Assembly: GCA_016716665.1 (NCBI GenBank)
Contig: JADJVH010000016.1
Location: 55,434-119,433, forward strand
DNA length: 64,000 bases
Source of the DNA: Candidatus Opimibacter iunctus
Lineage (GTDB): Bacteria; Bacteroidota; Bacteroidia; Chitinophagales; Saprospiraceae
Direction of reading: 5' to 3'
A program made the position numbers and the translations under genes. This document shows positions 36,656-45,721 of the stretch, one piece after another. How positions within the stretch are numbered: the first letter of the stretch is position 1; each line of letters opens with the position of its first letter. The notes under the pieces are model-generated. The model ran no database searches and had not been told where the DNA came from. It was given only the letters and a program-made list of their open reading frames with translations.

Positions 36656-37755
36656 TGCTTAGTGTGAGTATTAGCTGCGTGAATAATGATATCAGCTATC
36701 TTATCAGCTGCATCCGGCCTGCCAAGTTTACTGATCGCTGTTTCAAGCTGTCTTATCTCTTCAGGATGATCCAGCAATCGCAAAGCCTCCGGAAATGCTT
36801 TTTGCGGAGCTTCCGCATCCGGGACTAAACGTGCTGCACCTAGTCTGACCAGGGACATCGCATTGTGCGTCTGGTGATCTTCAGCCACATAGGGTGAAGG
36901 CACCAGGATTGCTGCTTTGCCCGTCAGGCAGAGTTCACTGATCGTCATGGCCCCTGCCCTGGAGATAACGACATCCGCCAGTGCATACGCCAGATCCATA
37001 CGGTCGATATAGACCGATGGACTGACACCACTCAGTTTGGCCGCAGGTGATTCAAGATATTGTGCGGCGTAAAGCTTCCCAATCTGCCAAAGAACTTGTA
37101 TATCATTCCGATCTTTTAAGAGATCGTACGATTTTTCTATTGTTTCATTGATTGTACGTGCACCCAGGCTTCCCCCCACAGCCAGGATCGTTTTCTTCTG
37201 CGGATCAAGCCCATATAGATTCGCAGCCTCTTGCTTCGTTATTTGACTTCCCAACTGACTCCGCATTGGATTACCGGTAAAAACAATTTTATCCGCAGGA
37301 AAAAATTTTTCCATACCAGGATATGCCACACAAATCTTCATGGCTTTCTTTGCCAGCAATTTGTTGGTTATCCCCGGATAACTGTTTTGTTCCTGCAACA
37401 CAGATGGTATGCCCATCCCCGAAGCCACATTGACTAAAGGACCTGAAGCATAACCACCGACACCAACCACTGCATCAGGCCTGAACGACCTGACGATGGA
37501 ACGGCACCGGATCAGACTGTGTACGACTTTCACCGGAAACATCAGGTTAGAGAAGGTGATCTTGCGTTGCAGTCCGCTGATCCACAATCCTTGGATCGGG
37601 TAACCGGCTGCAGGCACTTTCTCCATCTCCATTCTCCCTTGTGCACCTACAAACAATATGTCAATGAGCGGGTCGCGTCTCTTCAACGCATCGGCTATCG
37701 CTATAGCCGGGTATATATGGCCTCCCGTACCACCACCACTAATGATGACTTTCAT
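36652..37755 (-). CDS. murG: UDP-GlcNAc:undecaprenyl-PP-MurNAc-pentapeptide GlcNAc transferase
   Basis: 367 residues, GT28 family. It converts lipid I to lipid II at the inner face of the membrane. Family marks are the N-terminal GGGTGGHIYPAIAIADAL loop, VGVGGYASGPLV, LQEQNSYPGITNKLLA and the C-terminal donor-site segment SRAGAMTISELCLTGKAAILVPSP. It overlaps ftsW by 17 bp and murC by 4 bp. Confidence 0.97.
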   Translation of the reverse strand: MKVIISGGGTGGHIYPAIAIADALKRRDPLIDILFVGAQGRMEMEKVPAAGYPIQGLWISGLQRKITFSNLMFPVKVVHSLIRCRSIVRSFRPDAVVGVGGYASGPLVNVASGMGIPSVLQEQNSYPGITNKLLAKKAMKICVAYPGMEKFFPADKIVFTGNPMRSQLGSQITKQEAANLYGLDPQKKTILAVGGSLGARTINETIEKSYDLLKDRNDIQVLWQIGKLYAAQYLESPAAKLSGVSPSVYIDRMDLAYALADVVISRAGAMTISELCLTGKAAILVPSPYVAEDHQTHNAMSLVRLGAARLVPDAEAPQKAFPEALRLLDHPEEIRQLETAISKLGRPDAADKIADIIIHAANTHTKQ

Positions 37756-38920
37756 CGAGAGGTTTTATTTCAACTTTTCCAACATCACTCGCCGATTGCT
37801 CGATAAACCGGCTTACACTGAGTATCATCCCAAATGCAATGCATGTAATGAGCATTGACGTCCCCCCTTTGCTCACGAGTGGCAAGGTCAAACCTGTCAC
37901 CGGTACGAGATTGACAGACACCGCGATATTGGCAAAGGCCTGTATCACGATGTTCAGGCACAATCCCATGGCCAGCAACGCACCAAACGTTTTTGGACTG
38001 CGGGTCACGATGGATGTACATTTCAGGAAGAGCAGGAGAAAAAGCCCGATGATCACAAGGCCACCAAACAAACCATACTCTTCACATATAATCGCGTATA
38101 TAAAATCCGCATAGGAATACGGCAGGTAATTGCGCTGTGTGCTCAACCCCGGGCCTACGCCAAACCATCCGCCATCTGCTATCGCAATCTTAGCCTGCTG
38201 GATCTGGTAACCGCCATCTGAATTAGTGAAGAATTCACCAAAACGACTGGTCCAGGTCTCGACGCGCACAGCATCCGGAAACACCATCCCAATCAACACC
38301 AATGCCCCCATGAAACCGACACCCAGGAGCACCAGCAGGAATATATATTTCAAATGCACCCTGCCTATAAACATGAGTGTCATCGCGGTCACAAAAAGCA
38401 GCATCGCTGTACTCAGGTTATTTGGTGCTATCAACCCACACACGATGATGATCGGCATCATCAATGGCAAGAAGGCACTCTTGAAATCCTTGATCACATC
38501 CTGCTTCATCGAGATCGACCGGGCGATATACATGATGAGCGCTATAGAGGCTATATCTGATGTCTGAAAACTTAACCCGATACCTGGAATTGAAATCCAC
38601 CTGCGTGCATCATTGATCTCCGGACCAAATAGCATGGTATAGAGCAGCAGAGGAATAGAAATCACAAAGAGGATCGGTGCCAGTTTGGAATAGACCGTGT
38701 AGTGTGTATTGTAACACAGATAGGTGAGAAACAAGCCCACGCCTGCAATCACCATGTGCTTGATCAGGTGGATCTCTGCATGCCCGCCATTATACTTGAA
38801 TGCTATTGTCCCGGTCGAGCTATACACGGCCAGGATGGAGGCCAGGCAAAGCAAAGCAACGATGACCCAGATTCCTCTGTCACCTTTCAGGTTCTTTGCT
38901 ATTTGAATGGCTTTATACAT
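37739..38920 (-). CDS. ftsW: Septal peptidoglycan polymerase FtsW
   Basis: 393 residues of the SEDS family with about ten transmembrane helices (VIVALLCLASILAVYSSTG, MVIAGVGLFLTYLCYN, MLLFVTAMTLMFIG and others). FtsW polymerises lipid II into septal glycan together with the transpeptidase FtsI. The conserved periplasmic region GDGG-like DGGWFGVGPGLSTQRNYLP and the segment FIYAIICEEYGLFGG are typical, as is the final GGTSMLITCIAFGMILS. It overlaps murD by 8 bp. RodA is excluded mainly by its position in the dcw cluster. Confidence 0.95.
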   Translation of the reverse strand: MYKAIQIAKNLKGDRGIWVIVALLCLASILAVYSSTGTIAFKYNGGHAEIHLIKHMVIAGVGLFLTYLCYNTHYTVYSKLAPILFVISIPLLLYTMLFGPEINDARRWISIPGIGLSFQTSDIASIALIMYIARSISMKQDVIKDFKSAFLPLMMPIIIVCGLIAPNNLSTAMLLFVTAMTLMFIGRVHLKYIFLLVLLGVGFMGALVLIGMVFPDAVRVETWTSRFGEFFTNSDGGYQIQQAKIAIADGGWFGVGPGLSTQRNYLPYSYADFIYAIICEEYGLFGGLVIIGLFLLLFLKCTSIVTRSPKTFGALLAMGLCLNIVIQAFANIAVSVNLVPVTGLTLPLVSKGGTSMLITCIAFGMILSVSRFIEQSASDVGKVEIKPLDESHH

Positions 38921-40232
38921 GATTCAATGCATTCACTTCTTGTTTAAACTGATCGCCCCTATCCCTGTAATCCCTGAACAAGTCAAAACTTGCACAGGCC
39001 GGAGATAACAACACAATATCACCGGGTGATGCATGCGAAGCAGCTCGACGGACTGCTTCGCGCATCGTTGTAGTTTCTGATATATAAAAGACCTCTGTCG
39101 AAAAAGCATCAAATAATTTTTTATTGTCGAGGCCAAGGCAGATCACCGCCTTGACTTTATTTCTCACCAGGTCCAGAATGGGACCGTAATCATTTCCTTT
39201 ATCCTGCCCGCCGACGATCCAGATGACCTTTGTCTTCATGGCGCCCAGTGCATAGTAGACTGCATCTACATTGGTGGCTTTGCTGTCATTGATATACTTC
39301 ACTCCTTGGTGCTCCCCCACCAGTTCCATCCGGTGAGATTCATTCACAAAAGATTCCAGCGAAGCCTGCATACTTTCTGCAGGACACCCTGCAAGTAGTG
39401 CAGCCCTTGCTGCAGCAATCACGTTGACCTGGTTGTGCCTGCCCATCAATCTTGAACTTGACAAATCCAGGATCAGGTCATCTTTAACATACACCTTGTC
39501 ATCACCAATCAGGTCCGTCTCCCTGATGGACCACAACCGTTCTTCACTCTCCGCAGAAACAACTTTGGCTACGGTCACAGGATCCATCGCATTGTAGATC
39601 AAGGTGTCTTCCTCCTTCATGTTCTGCATCATCCGCATCTTCGCATCCGCATACTTGTCCAGGCTGTATTCGTACCTGTCCAGGTGATCCGGAGTGATAT
39701 TGAGCAGGATACCCACTTGAGGCCTGAAGGTTTCCACATCTTCGAGTTGGAAACTGCTCAGTTCACACACATACCAGTCCGCTCTGCCTTCTGCTAGAAA
39801 ATGACAAAATCCCTCACCTACATTTCCCACTTTAGCCGCATCAATCCCTGCTTCATGAAGAAAGTGATGACACAATCCGGTAGTAGTCGTCTTGCCATTG
39901 CTTCCGGTGATCCCGATGATCTTGCCATCTGCATTGCGGTAAGCCCACTCGATCTCCCCGATGATTTCCTTTCCGGCATCACTCAGTGCCTGGAGGATCT
40001 CACTGTTATTGGCAATCCCCGGGCTCTTGATGATGATATCACACGCCACCAGTCTTTCAAGTTGATGTCCCTTTTCTTCAAAAGGGATATTATGTTGATT
40101 CAATATTTCTTTTCGCTCTGCCTTGATCTCCATGCCATCACTCACCCACACTTCATGTCCTCTGGACTTTGCAAGCAGCGCCGCACCTATTCCGCTGATC
40201 CCGGCGCCCAGTATTCCTACCTTGAGGGCCAT
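38913..40232 (-). CDS. murD: UDP-N-acetylmuramoyl-L-alanine--D-glutamate ligase
   Basis: 439 residues. It adds D-Glu to UDP-MurNAc-L-Ala. N-terminal nucleotide-binding fold VGILGAGISGIGAALLAK, ATP loop GITGSNGKTTTTGL (about 107-120), magnesium-site region YVCELSSFQLEDV with NITPDHLDR, and the C-terminal motif YINDSKATNVDAVYYAL. It lies 1 bp from mraY and overlaps ftsW. Confidence 0.96.
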   Translation of the reverse strand: MALKVGILGAGISGIGAALLAKSRGHEVWVSDGMEIKAERKEILNQHNIPFEEKGHQLERLVACDIIIKSPGIANNSEILQALSDAGKEIIGEIEWAYRNADGKIIGITGSNGKTTTTGLCHHFLHEAGIDAAKVGNVGEGFCHFLAEGRADWYVCELSSFQLEDVETFRPQVGILLNITPDHLDRYEYSLDKYADAKMRMMQNMKEEDTLIYNAMDPVTVAKVVSAESEERLWSIRETDLIGDDKVYVKDDLILDLSSSRLMGRHNQVNVIAAARAALLAGCPAESMQASLESFVNESHRMELVGEHQGVKYINDSKATNVDAVYYALGAMKTKVIWIVGGQDKGNDYGPILDLVRNKVKAVICLGLDNKKLFDAFSTEVFYISETTTMREAVRRAASHASPGDIVLLSPACASFDLFRDYRDRGDQFKQEVNALNHV

Positions 40233-40233
40233 A

Positions 40234-41493
40234 TCACCTTACTTTTAAAGTGATCAGCGTAAGTACGGCCAACATGACGCCCACAATCCAAAACCGCGTG
40301 ACAATCTTAGCTTCATGCATGCCGAGCTTCTGAAAATGATGATGAAGCGGTGACATCCGGAATATCCGTCGGCCCTCGCCATATTTTCTTTTCGTGTATT
40401 TGAAATAGTAGACCTGGATCATTACCGATAGGATCTCTATCAGGAATATGCCGCACAATACCGGCAGTAATAGTTCTTTACGTAGCGCAATCGCCATGAC
40501 CGCAATGATCGCACCTATGGTCAGGCTTCCTGTATCCCCCATAAAGACCTTAGCTGGATAAGAGTTATACCAAAGGAAACCTATACAGGCTCCCAGAAAA
40601 CAACAACTGAAGATCACCAGCTCTCCGGTATAGGGGATATAAAAGATGTTGAGGTAATCCGCTATGATTGTATTGCCACTCACATAAGCCAGGATAGCCA
40701 GCGCGAGGGCGATGATGGCCGATACTCCGGTAGCTAATCCATCCAAACCATCTGTAAGGTTAGAACCATTACTAACGGCTGTCACAATGATGATGGTCAG
40801 TGGAATAAAGATCAGCCAGATCCAGTTTTGTGCATTGTCTCCCATGAAGCCAACGAAGCTCCTGTAGTCAAGCTGATTGCCCTTGAAAAAAGGCACATTG
40901 GTCAGTGATGATTTACAATACACCATATCCTTCCACTCTCCGGGTACGGTCTGGTCATGGATCTGTACATGGCTCATCACCTGGTATCCGTTTTTTGCAG
41001 CTACTTCAGGCGTCAGGCGTATCACCACATCCTGGTGAAAAAGCATCGTCACTGCTACGATTACCCCTAAAACGATTTGTCCAAAAAGTTTAAACTTGGC
41101 TTTGAGGCCTTGCTTGTTTTTCTTGAAGACCTTGATATAGTCATCAATAAAACCAATGACTCCCATCCATACGGTGGTGAGGACCATCAGGATGATATAC
41201 ACATTGTCAAGGCGGGCCAATAAGAGACATGGAACCAGGATGGCCAGCAAGATGATGAGTCCGCCCATGGTAGGCGTTCCCTCTTTTTGCTTCTGGCCTT
41301 CAAGTCCGAGATCGCGCACGGTTTCCCCGATCTGCAGGCGTTTCAAAGAACGTATGATCCTGTTGCCGAGCAACAGGGAGATGATCAGTGATAACATGAT
41401 CGCCATACCTGCCCTGAAGGAAATAAACCGGAAAAGGCCTGCACCTGGCAGGTCAAATTCGCGATTTAAATACTCAAAGAGGTGGTACAGCAT
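40234..41493 (-). CDS. mraY: Phospho-N-acetylmuramoyl-pentapeptide transferase
   Basis: 419 residues, about ten transmembrane helices. It transfers phospho-MurNAc-pentapeptide to undecaprenyl phosphate to make lipid I. Active-site marks are GTPTMGGLIILLAI, the aspartates in VIGFIDDYIKVFKKNKQGL, SNLTDGLDGLATG, and SPLHHHFQKLG with the histidine triplet. The family-typical insertion between helices (about 185-215, HDQTVPGEWKDMVYCKSS) is longer than in Proteobacteria, as seen in Bacteroidota. A 152-bp spacer with a nested hairpin separates it from murE, unusual in an otherwise packed operon. Confidence 0.96.
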   Translation of the reverse strand: MLYHLFEYLNREFDLPGAGLFRFISFRAGMAIMLSLIISLLLGNRIIRSLKRLQIGETVRDLGLEGQKQKEGTPTMGGLIILLAILVPCLLLARLDNVYIILMVLTTVWMGVIGFIDDYIKVFKKNKQGLKAKFKLFGQIVLGVIVAVTMLFHQDVVIRLTPEVAAKNGYQVMSHVQIHDQTVPGEWKDMVYCKSSLTNVPFFKGNQLDYRSFVGFMGDNAQNWIWLIFIPLTIIIVTAVSNGSNLTDGLDGLATGVSAIIALALAILAYVSGNTIIADYLNIFYIPYTGELVIFSCCFLGACIGFLWYNSYPAKVFMGDTGSLTIGAIIAVMAIALRKELLLPVLCGIFLIEILSVMIQVYYFKYTKRKYGEGRRIFRMSPLHHHFQKLGMHEAKIVTRFWIVGVMLAVLTLITLKVR

Positions 41494-41548
41494 TACTACT
41501 TTTTGTCATTTTGTTCGTACATCCTTCCTCCGGTAAAACGCAGATGCC

Positions 41549-41592
41549 AGCGGGTGGCCTCATGATCTTTATCATGCAAGGATTCACCCGCT
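41549..41592. ncRNA. Nested stem-loop in the murE-mraY spacer
   Basis: An outer stem AGCGGGTG/CACCCGCT encloses an inner stem CATGAT/ATCATG with a 4-nt loop. On the transcribed strand no long U-run follows, so it is not a plain terminator. Possibly an mRNA processing, pausing or stability element. Annotated as a structure, not as a proven RNA gene. Confidence 0.5.
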
Positions 41593-41645
41593 GCAACTGC
41601 TAAAACCAACCTGAGAATGATAATAGAACCTATCTTATATATCTT

Positions 41646-43103
41646 CTATGCAAGCGCTTCCGCAAGCACGTTTTTGTCATCAAATGGAAAGCGGTGACCG
41701 TTTATTTCCTGGTATTTTTCATGTCCTTTTCCAGCGACCAGGAGGATATCTCCCGGCCTGGCCATCATCACGCCTGTCCTTATGGCCTGCTTCCTGTCTG
41801 TGATGCGCAGGGTGTGCTCAACCATTTCTTGTGGCACGCCCACCCACATCATGTCCAGGATATCATCAGGATTTTCTGTCCTTGGATTGTCCGAGGTGAG
41901 GATGACCTGATCTGCAAGGGTGGCCGCAATCTTTGCCATCTCCGGCCGCTTGGTCCGGTCACGATCTCCACCACATCCTACGATGCAGATGATCCGCGAT
42001 CCCGGGGTCCGAACCTGGATAAGAGTGCTCAGTACGTTGTGCAGTGCATCCGGAGTATGGGCATAATCTACCACTGCAAAAACCTGTTTGCGACCCGTCA
42101 CAAGGTCAAAGCGACCTTCTGCCGGTTGTAGTTTGCTTAACACGGTCAGTACCTGTTCCCGGTCCTCCCCCAGCAATAGTGCTGCACCATAAATGGCCAG
42201 GAGATTGGACGCGTTGAACTTTCCTACTAACCTTACATGCAATGGTGTACCGTTCAACTCCAGCTGCAAGCCGTCAATGCGGTTTTCAATAACGCGCGCT
42301 CTGAAATCAGTAATTCTGGTAAGACTGTAATTTGAGACCTTAGCAACAGTATTCTGTACCATGACTTCAGCGTGCTTGTCATCCGCATTGAGTAAGGCAA
42401 ACGCCTGAGCACTCAATCCATCGAAAAATATCTTCTTAGCTTGTATGTATGATTTGAAATCACCATGATAATCCAGGTGATCATGTGTAATGTTTGTAAA
42501 AATGGCCACATCCCATTCGATGCCATCCACCCTGTGCTGATCAAGGGCATGACTGCTCACTTCCATAAAAGCGTGCGTACATCCTGCCTCAACCATCCTC
42601 GCCAGTGTTTCCTGCACCGCCACAGCATCAGGGGTTGTATAACCTGTTGCTTCGACGTGATCCCCTATCCTGTTTTCAATCGTAGACAACAACCCACATT
42701 TGTATCCGAGCTCTGTAAAGAGCCTGAATAATAATGTTGCGACTGTGGTCTTTCCGTTTGTCCCAGTCACACCGACCATCGTCAGTGCTCCGGAAGGATG
42801 ACCATAGAAAGCCGCGGCAACCTTTGCAAGGGCCTCAGCAGAATTTTCCACGGTGATCAGACAAACCCCTTCACTGATATTGTCCACATGATCCTGAACA
42901 ATCACACATACAGCTCCACGATCTACCGCCATGTCAATGAACTTGTGTCCGTCGGTCGCTCTTCCTCTCACTGCCACAAAAACTGACCCCGGCACTACCT
43001 TCCTCGAATCGAAGTGAATGGCTGTGATGGCCTGGTTCACCTCTCCTCGTATATTTTTTACACGGATGTTGACGATCAACTCTTTGATAGTCATATCACC
43101 CAA
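41646..43103 (-). CDS. murE: UDP-MurNAc-tripeptide synthetase
   Basis: 485 residues. It adds the third amino acid to UDP-MurNAc-L-Ala-D-Glu. ATP loop VGVTGTNGKTTVATLL (about 112-127), FMEVSSHALDQHRVDG, NITHDHLDYHGDF, and DYAHTPDAL in the C-terminal part. The specificity motif is DNPR in LTSDNPRTENPDD, which by family knowledge selects meso-diaminopimelate. Overlaps the ftsI end by 8 bp. Confidence 0.97.
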   Translation of the reverse strand: MGDMTIKELIVNIRVKNIRGEVNQAITAIHFDSRKVVPGSVFVAVRGRATDGHKFIDMAVDRGAVCVIVQDHVDNISEGVCLITVENSAEALAKVAAAFYGHPSGALTMVGVTGTNGKTTVATLLFRLFTELGYKCGLLSTIENRIGDHVEATGYTTPDAVAVQETLARMVEAGCTHAFMEVSSHALDQHRVDGIEWDVAIFTNITHDHLDYHGDFKSYIQAKKIFFDGLSAQAFALLNADDKHAEVMVQNTVAKVSNYSLTRITDFRARVIENRIDGLQLELNGTPLHVRLVGKFNASNLLAIYGAALLLGEDREQVLTVLSKLQPAEGRFDLVTGRKQVFAVVDYAHTPDALHNVLSTLIQVRTPGSRIICIVGCGGDRDRTKRPEMAKIAATLADQVILTSDNPRTENPDDILDMMWVGVPQEMVEHTLRITDRKQAIRTGVMMARPGDILLVAGKGHEKYQEINGHRFPFDDKNVLAEALA

Positions 43104-44484
43104 GTGTCAAATGAATACTCGATCCTTTGATGATAGGCTGTCCGGACTGCACCGACTGCCCCTTTACTCTTCCCACTCCATGATAACTCACACGCACTCC
43201 TCTGTTTTCAAGCAGATATATAGCATCCCTGATTCCCATTCCATACAATTCAGGTATCATATTCTTCTCCAGTACATCCTTCACTTCCATCTCCATGTCC
43301 TTGCCGCCTCCCAGACGTGCCCAGTCACCCTGGCCCTTCACTTCAGTATCCAGTGATAAATCATCAATGATTTCATTGAGTTCATCCTTGTTTGACCATC
43401 CGGCGAGCCTCGTGCCTTCACGATAGGCTACTGTGTCTGGCAATTTTGTATCCGCCAGCAATTCCCTGTTGATGCCCATGCACCTGTCCGCAATCTTCCG
43501 GAAGATGGGCAACGCTGATGTCGAGCCATAAAATCCACCTACCACCGGATCATACACCATCACGATACAGCTGTACTTAGGCTTATCAGAAGGAAAGTAC
43601 CCTGCAAACGATGCCATATATTGCTTGCGTGGACTATTCGGATCATAATAATCTGTCCGTGCTGTTCCCGTCTTCCCGCTAAACATATAGTAGTCGGGCT
43701 TGTATTCTTTTGCTGTTCCCTTTTCAACGACACCCATTAATAAAGCCTGTGCTTTCTTTATCGTCGTAGATGATGCTATGCTTCTGTCGACCACTTCAGG
43801 CCTGAACTTCTTGATGACCCTGCCTTCCCTGGTAATCTGGGACACGATGTATGGCTTCATCATCTTGCCATCATTAGCCACAGCATTGTATAGCCTCAGT
43901 ATTTGCAAGGGCGTCATACGGCACTCATAGCCTGTTGACATCCATGGCAAGGTGGTTCCACTCCAACGGTCATCTTTATTAGCAGGATCCTTGATCATCG
44001 GTGCGCCTTCACCATCCAGTTCGATTCCGGTAGGTTCATGCAGGTGCATTTCCTTGATGCGCTTTACAAACTGCCCTGCGCGTCCATCATGCCCATAGTA
44101 CTGCTGCACCAATCTTGCAATCCCCACGTTTGAGGATGTCTCAAAAGCTTCGGCGAGGTCACTCTGAAAGATTCCATGTTGCTTTGAATCCTTCATCGTG
44201 CGGTCAAAAAATTTGCCGGAGCCTCCACCCAGGTCCACTACTGTATTTGTGTCTGCTCCTCCATCTTCAAGCAAGGCCATGACACTGGCGAGCTTGAATG
44301 TTGAACCCGGCTCTGATGAAAAGCCAACACCATAATTATAATCCTCATCATATCCCGCCCCACTGCTACCTCCAAGATTAGCTATGGCTACAATGGCACC
44401 CGTTTCAACTTCCATCACTATCGCTGTTCCTTTTATAGCCTGGCTGTGCTCTAGCCCTTCAAGTAATGCATACTCTGCGATGTC
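43096..44484 (-). CDS. ftsI: FtsI (PBP3) C-terminal part, frameshifted
   Basis: This frame holds most of the transpeptidase domain and a C-terminal PASTA domain. Catalytic residues are SxxK in EPGSTFKLA, SxN in ETSSNVGIA and KTGT in SGKTGTART. PASTA is near the end (IPELYGMGIRDAIYLLENRG ... QPIIKGSSIHLTL). Upstream of its first ATG (44418) the frame stays open to 44484 and reads DIAEYALLEGLEHSQAIKGT, exactly what a PBP needs after ...TTINPEIQ. One base (a C in GAAATCAG) appears to be missing near 44488, so this and the next feature are one gene of about 700 residues that cross-links septal peptidoglycan. Confidence 0.9.
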   Translation of the reverse strand, partial: DIAEYALLEGLEHSQAIKGTAIVMEVETGAIVAIANLGGSSGAGYDEDYNYGVGFSSEPGSTFKLASVMALLEDGGADTNTVVDLGGGSGKFFDRTMKDSKQHGIFQSDLAEAFETSSNVGIARLVQQYYGHDGRAGQFVKRIKEMHLHEPTGIELDGEGAPMIKDPANKDDRWSGTTLPWMSTGYECRMTPLQILRLYNAVANDGKMMKPYIVSQITREGRVIKKFRPEVVDRSIASSTTIKKAQALLMGVVEKGTAKEYKPDYYMFSGKTGTARTDYYDPNSPRKQYMASFAGYFPSDKPKYSCIVMVYDPVVGGFYGSTSALPIFRKIADRCMGINRELLADTKLPDTVAYREGTRLAGWSNKDELNEIIDDLSLDTEVKGQGDWARLGGGKDMEMEVKDVLEKNMIPELYGMGIRDAIYLLENRGVRVSYHGVGRVKGQSVQSGQPIIKGSSIHLTLG

Positions 44485-45215
44485 CTGATTTCAGGATTGA
44501 TCGTCGTCACCACATCGGCTCCGCGCTGTCCCTCAAGATCACCGAGATTACTCACCGGTATCCATGCACCACCTGTGACACGTTGCATCAGCCTTTGTCC
44601 TTCTTCACCTGCGAGGTACTCATCAAAGGTGCGTTCCAGTCCGATGAGCTGCGCATTCTCCCTGTCCAGGCCAAGAGTTCTGCTAGCCAGCAGTTTGTAA
44701 GGCTTCACACGAACATGTTGACGATCGATGATCAGCCCTCCTTTATTCTTACCCATTCTGAAGATGGGGAAGGTCTTGATCTGCTCCAGGTCACGTATGC
44801 TTACACCTTTGGCAAGCAATGCATACCGGTCACCACTTCTTCTTTTCTGTATGAGCCAGTCCCTCATCTGGGTCTTGCTCACGGATGTATTGACATACCT
44901 GGTCAGGTAATAGGCCAGGCTATCGACATTCGCTTTAAAAATATCTTCACGCAATCCATCTGCCTTGAAATCCACATGCAGGTCAAAAAACGGAAGAGAG
45001 GTTGTCATCAGGCTTCCATCTGCCGCCAGTATATCTCCCCGGTCAGCAACGATCGGCACATACTTGAGATACAGGCTGTCTCCCATATTCCTCCAATGGT
45101 CACCTTCCACGATAGAGATCTTAGCCGCCTTGTAAAAGAGCATACCTGCCACGCCTACCATCGCAAGCGCGACGATATAAACACGGATCAGTAATTCTCT
45201 CTTTACGTCTTTCAT
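44451..45215 (-). CDS. ftsI: FtsI (PBP3) N-terminal part, frameshifted
   Basis: It starts MKDVKRELLIRVYIVALAMVGVAG, the cytoplasmic tail and single membrane helix of a class B penicillin-binding protein. The pedestal domain follows with VPIVADRGDILAADGSLMTTSLP, the family-typical 'RG.I.drnG..La.s' signature, and NAQLIGLERTFDEYLAGEEG. The frame stops at 44451 because of the suspected single-base loss near 44488; the true protein continues in 43096-44484. It lies 17 bp after ftsL. Confidence 0.9.
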   Translation of the reverse strand: MKDVKRELLIRVYIVALAMVGVAGMLFYKAAKISIVEGDHWRNMGDSLYLKYVPIVADRGDILAADGSLMTTSLPFFDLHVDFKADGLREDIFKANVDSLAYYLTRYVNTSVSKTQMRDWLIQKRRSGDRYALLAKGVSIRDLEQIKTFPIFRMGKNKGGLIIDRQHVRVKPYKLLASRTLGLDRENAQLIGLERTFDEYLAGEEGQRLMQRVTGGAWIPVSNLGDLEGQRGADVVTTINPEIRTSQSMHYLKG

Positions 45216-45232
45216 TTGCGGATACAGAACTA

Positions 45233-45526
45233 TTATCGGATGACTACCGGGTTTTGGGTTAAGAAATGTAAATCCTGCTCTGCGACGCTGCGCTCAATCA
45301 TGGTAGGGGTCGACTGGTACATCAGTTCCGACTTTACGGTCATGAATCTCCAGCGCTCTTCTCTAAGCTCATGCTGCAAAGCCTGCACCTTCCGCACATT
45401 GCGCTCGGCAAAGTGTACATTCCCGATATAGATTACACCTAATCCGCACAGGAAGTACAGGAACGGAAGATTCTTGTAGATCATCTTCGTGCTCAGTAAC
45501 CGATACAATGAATTATTAATTGGCAT
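45233..45526 (-). CDS. ftsL: FtsL-like cell division protein
   Basis: 97 residues with a short cytoplasmic N-terminus, one transmembrane helix (LPFLYFLCGLGVIYIGNV) and a periplasmic coiled coil (ERNVRKVQALQHELREERWRFMTVKSELM). The layout and the position between rsmH and ftsI fit FtsL, which with FtsB and FtsQ activates FtsWI. Sequence conservation in this family is low, so the name rests on context and topology. Confidence 0.8.
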   Translation of the reverse strand: MPINNSLYRLLSTKMIYKNLPFLYFLCGLGVIYIGNVHFAERNVRKVQALQHELREERWRFMTVKSELMYQSTPTMIERSVAEQDLHFLTQNPVVIR

Positions 45527-45721
45527 GCTTTTCGCAGTAACTTATTGTTGTTAGTTCTTTGTAGTTCTCTTTTTTTATGCTTTGCTTTTCAACTTCAAGG
45601 CTTGGTAGCCTAGTAGTTTAAAAGGTTTTTCTTATTTGCCCCTAAATCCCCTATGCTTCGACCTCCTCACGCGCATCCATTTGCTACAGCTCAGCAACCA
45701 GGGGACTTGCATCTTCACTCT
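45527..45721. other. 195-bp spacer inside the dcw operon
   Basis: Between the rsmH stop and ftsL no gene is seen. On the plus strand it is pyrimidine-rich with runs such as TTCTCTTTTTTT, and its left end continues the GTGAAGAGTGAA repeat of the rsmH 3' end (about 45713-45744). It may be repeat-derived material inserted into the operon. Confidence 0.6.

Noticed and set aside
44466..45194. 242-codon plus-strand frame opposite ftsI
   Set aside because: Antisense to the N-terminal half of FtsI, whose domains are clear.
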